From the NCBI GenBank assembly GCA_937899075.1, contig CALDJX010000181.1:1-35217 (forward strand): a DNA stretch of 35,217 bases. The letters are read 5' to 3'. A program made the translations under genes and the position numbers. This DNA is from an uncultured Planctomyces sp. GTDB taxonomy: Bacteria > Planctomycetota > Planctomycetia > Planctomycetales > Planctomycetaceae. Shown here in pieces: positions 32,778 through 35,217 of this stretch. The notes below the pieces were generated by a model. That model worked only from the letters and a program-made list of their open reading frames with translations. It had not been told where the DNA came from and ran no database searches. Position 1 is the first letter of the stretch. Each line of letters opens with the position of its first letter.

Positions 32778-34040
32778 CTACGCAGGAACTGGTGGCGTGA
32801 CATCGCCCATCGTTTCGAAGCATGCTCGAAAGTCCGGCTTGAAAACGTCGCCGATCAGGATGTCGGTCACGTTCGACCGAAACTCGGGATGCATTTTGAG
32901 AAAGCGACCGAAGCTGAAGTTGGGATTGTAGAACGCGTAAACAAGCTTGCGGAAAACGTCGACGCCGCGGCTGTGTTCGTCGAGCCAGCTTCCCAGACAT
33001 TCTGCCGAGAAGTCATTCTTCTGAAATGCTTCGTGAATCGCGTCGGCGGCGAACTCGCCCGACTTCAGCGCCAGAAAAACGCCGCTTGAATAGACCGGGT
33101 CGATGAATCCGTAGGCGTCTCCGACGAGTGTCCATCCCGGCCCGGCTCCCTGCCGAGCGTAATAGGTGTAATCTTTGGTCGTCATGTAGTCGCGGACGCG
33201 TGTCGCGTTTTCGAGTCGCTCGACCATCGCGGGGCAGCGTTCAAGTTCGCGGTTGAAGCATTCCTCAGCGGTTAAGCCGTCTGCAAAAAGCTCGTTCATG
33301 TCGGCCGTGCAGCCGACGCTGGTGACATTGCCCGGCAGCGGGATGAACCAGAACCATGATTGTTTTCCGGCCGTCTGCATGATGAGCGTCGCGCCTTCGT
33401 CTTTTCCGGGATCGCGGCGGGCATTTTCGAAGTAGCTCCACACCGTTCCTTTTTTGAGAGCCGGGTCCGTCTCTTTCAGGCCAAGTCTTGAAGCTAAAAA
33501 CGCAGACTGACCCGTCGCGTCGACAAGGACTTTGCACGAAATGTCTTTTTCGATTCGCTCTCCGTTTGGGCCGGCCAATTTGACACGGACGCCCGTCGCT
33601 CGGTCGCCATCGAAGTGAGCATCGATGACCTGAGCCTTGGAGTGAACAGTCGCCCCCAACTCAACAGCCCGGTCAAGCAGCATCTGGTCGAACGTGTCTC
33701 GCCATACCTGCCACGTTTGCGAACTCTCGCAGTCTTTGTACTCGTCAAAGTAAAACGGTGCGGAGGGTTTCACGCCCTCGCTGAAGAACTGAACGCTGTA
33801 TTTTCTCGGGTAAGCACTTGCCTGCAGCTGCTCAACCAGTCCGAGCCGCTTGAGCGTCCAGTACGTTTCCGGAATCAGCGATTCTCCGACGTGAAAACGT
33901 GGCAACTCGGAACGTTCAAGGATCAACGTTCGATGTCCGTGCTCGGCGGTGAATGCTCCCGTTGAAGCACCTGCCGGGCCACCACCAATAACGACAACGT
34001 CGTAAGCATCATCAAGTACCGGTTGTGCGGACTCAGTCAT
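32778..34040 (-). CDS. flavin-dependent halogenase-like FAD monooxygenase
   Basis: 420 aa from ATG 34040. The FAD-binding motif is VVVIGGGPAGAS (15-26), and the second FAD motif is GDAYGFIDPVYSSGVFLAL (308-326). Two halogenase hallmarks are present. WFWFIP at 229-234 fits WxWxIP. K80 in PRKYSVQFF lies where tryptophan halogenases have their catalytic lysine (K79 in RebH, from memory). It may halogenate an aromatic or carrier-bound substrate, with a separate flavin reductase supplying FADH2. Related proteins without proven halogenation exist, so this is a candidate. It sits in an operon with a chorismate-lyase-like gene, which would supply 4-hydroxybenzoate. Confidence 0.8.
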   Translation of the reverse strand: MTESAQPVLDDAYDVVVIGGGPAGASTGAFTAEHGHRTLILERSELPRFHVGESLIPETYWTLKRLGLVEQLQASAYPRKYSVQFFSEGVKPSAPFYFDEYKDCESSQTWQVWRDTFDQMLLDRAVELGATVHSKAQVIDAHFDGDRATGVRVKLAGPNGERIEKDISCKVLVDATGQSAFLASRLGLKETDPALKKGTVWSYFENARRDPGKDEGATLIMQTAGKQSWFWFIPLPGNVTSVGCTADMNELFADGLTAEECFNRELERCPAMVERLENATRVRDYMTTKDYTYYARQGAGPGWTLVGDAYGFIDPVYSSGVFLALKSGEFAADAIHEAFQKNDFSAECLGSWLDEHSRGVDVFRKLVYAFYNPNFSFGRFLKMHPEFRSNVTDILIGDVFKPDFRACFETMGDVTPPVPA

Positions 34041-34064
34041 GAATCGGAGTTTCCGAGGGCGGGA

Positions 34065-34598
34065 TTACAGAGGCGCCGAGACTTCCAGCAGATCCACCGC
34101 GGGGCGATTGTTGCAGAAGATCGTGGCGAGGCGACCGTAAGTAGTCGCTCCTTCGTCCATTTGTAGATGCGTTGCCAGGCCCGGACCAGCCGTCAGTTTG
34201 ACGATTGCTCCGAGGTCAATCTGACGCAACACGTTATGGTTGATCAGGACTCGGCCGAGTGGGATTTCGCCGCTCAGAATATGCTCTTTAACTTCGAGCG
34301 TCACGTACTGAAAGTTGAACCGGACGATCCCAAACTGCACGACGTCTTCGGTGCCGCTCTTCAACAGAAGGATCTTTCGACAGTACATGTCCTTGTCAAA
34401 CTTCTGGTCAAGCACGCGGACGTCGACGCTGGTCTTGTGGTACGACTCCATCGTCACCGTCATGTGATGCTCGTGGACGAGCATTTGCTTGTACGGCTCG
34501 GGCGTCTGTGAAGACGGAATATGTTCGGCCTGCGAAACCAGCGGCTGGCTTTCAGGGAAGAGGTCGAACAGTGCTTCAAGTTCGGTAAGTGGATTCAC
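34065..34598 (-). CDS. chorismate-lyase-like (UbiC/DUF98 fold) protein
   Basis: 177 aa with a GTG start at 34598; the start is uncertain because no good ribosome binding site is visible. The central part has the chorismate lyase pattern: [20 protein letters not shown], a strand [15 protein letters not shown], and [20 protein letters not shown], with Arg, Leu-rich and PLG motifs in the expected order. Chorismate lyases convert chorismate into pyruvate and 4-hydroxybenzoate. Placement between a HemN-like gene and a halogenase-like gene suits supply of an aromatic precursor. Identity is by pattern only, and the family includes proteins with no known activity. Confidence 0.6.
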   Translation of the reverse strand: MNPLTELEALFDLFPESQPLVSQAEHIPSSQTPEPYKQMLVHEHHMTVTMESYHKTSVDVRVLDQKFDKDMYCRKILLLKSGTEDVVQFGIVRFNFQYVTLEVKEHILSGEIPLGRVLINHNVLRQIDLGAIVKLTAGPGLATHLQMDEGATTYGRLATIFCNNRPAVDLLEVSAPL

Positions 34599-34643
34599 GG
34601 CGAGGCATACTGTCAGCGAGGAAGGATCAGCGAGAGAACGTTG

Positions 34644-35217
34644 TTACGTGTATCGAACCTGTCGGTGTTCAGGCTCGAAGTACTCGGTCAGCAGGCTGTC
34701 GACCTGGAGCAATCCTTTGCGAGTCAGACGAACCTCGCCGTCCTCAACTCGCAGATAACCGGCAGCTTCCTGGTTGCGGAAGGCGTCTGCGAATTCGTCG
34801 AAGATGTCGACGCCAAACTTCCGCTGGAAGGCGTCACCGGAAAGGTGGCCTTCCTTCAATTGAAGAATAACTTCGCGAATGAGTGCCTGATGCGGCGTCG
34901 GTCGCAAAGCTCGGTTGACGGGCAGGCCGCCAGCTTCAACGGCAGTTTGGTATTCTTCGATCTGGTCGAGATTCTGGTAGTGCACACCCTGCAAATGTCC
35001 GAAGGATGAAACGCCGGCAGCCACCAGGTCTGATCCCCGGAAGAGGTTGTCACGATAGACAAACTGATCCGTATCAAGAGACCGGACGAGTTCGTTACCG
35101 CTCGAAATCTGATACCCCGCAGGTAACAGTCGGTTAAAGGCTTCGTCGACCCAGCGGCGTTTCGTTGCCCAGTCGGCAACCGGCGAGGCAGTGCCGCTCT
35201 CTTTCATCTCTTTTGAA
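34644..35217 (-). CDS. HemN-like radical SAM protein, C-terminal part (runs off the right edge)
   Basis: The reading frame is open to the window edge; the ATG at 35207 is internal, and codons continue upstream of it. About 190 residues are visible. [20 protein letters not shown] corresponds to the HemN segment that follows the radical SAM barrel, and the end ([40 protein letters not shown]) is a HemN_C winged-helix domain. The CxxxCxxC cluster is outside the window. Such proteins include coproporphyrinogen III dehydrogenases, haem-degrading HutW/ChuW types and radical methylases. Next to aromatic-tailoring genes the last type is also possible. Confidence 0.8.
   Translation of the reverse strand, partial: SKEMKESGTASPVADWATKRRWVDEAFNRLLPAGYQISSGNELVRSLDTDQFVYRDNLFRGSDLVAAGVSSFGHLQGVHYQNLDQIEEYQTAVEAGGLPVNRALRPTPHQALIREVILQLKEGHLSGDAFQRKFGVDIFDEFADAFRNQEAAGYLRVEDGEVRLTRKGLLQVDSLLTEYFEPEHRQVRYT

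Overview
The window most likely comes from a planctomycete (Planctomycetota, probably Planctomycetaceae). The main evidence is a large secreted DUF1549/DUF1553 cytochrome-like protein next to a PPC-domain protein, PadR regulators beside HAAS-type membrane proteins, many secreted proteins of unknown function, and several families of intergenic palindromic repeats. Composition is moderately GC-rich and coding density is high. No rRNA, tRNA, CRISPR array or prophage was recognised.

Layout. 1-3.9 kb: the N-terminal part of a gamma-glutamyltransferase (-), a beta-propeller protein (+), a 63-aa membrane protein (-) and a sulfotransferase (+). 4-8.3 kb, all minus strand: two paralogous secretin-N-like (STN-like) repeat proteins, one carrying a HAAS domain, with a PadR repressor between them. 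A DUF559 nuclease gene enclosed by 45-bp inverted repeats separates PadR from the HAAS gene. 8.5-14.4 kb (+): a family 2 glycosyltransferase, a PPC-domain secreted protein and the DUF1549/DUF1553 protein, ending at a strong terminator. 14.45-18.5 kb (+): an SDR, a LuxE/EhpF-like acyl-adenylating enzyme and an aldehyde dehydrogenase, which looks like a carboxylic-acid-to-aldehyde/alcohol module. It is interrupted between the last two genes by a second inverted-repeat cassette carrying a GxxExxY nuclease-like gene.

18.5-28.3 kb, all minus strand: a surface-glycan gene set. It holds a GT39-like membrane glycosyltransferase, a zinc-ribbon methyltransferase, a polysaccharide deacetylase, an FAD oxidoreductase, a GINT1-like propeller protein, a GT4 glycosyltransferase, a WbpD-like acetyltransferase with an added zinc ribbon, and a Gfo/Idh/MocA dehydrogenase. 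Palindromic repeats of three families lie between these genes. 28.5-31.4 kb: a secreted transglutaminase-like protein (-), a 655-bp stretch without a recognised gene, and an unknown acidic protein (+). 31.4-35.2 kb (-): an operon running right to left with a HemN-like radical SAM protein (partial), a chorismate-lyase-like protein, a flavin-halogenase-like enzyme and a secreted Gfo/Idh-like protein. It ends at a perfect 18-bp-stem terminator and suggests a halogenated aromatic product.

The most unusual feature is the pair of cassettes at 5988-6594 and 16474-16963. Two unrelated small PD-(D/E)XK-type nuclease genes are each bounded by near-identical inverted repeats of about 40 bp, each placed between two genes of an otherwise co-directional unit. 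They look like independent examples of a compact nuclease-plus-inverted-repeat element.
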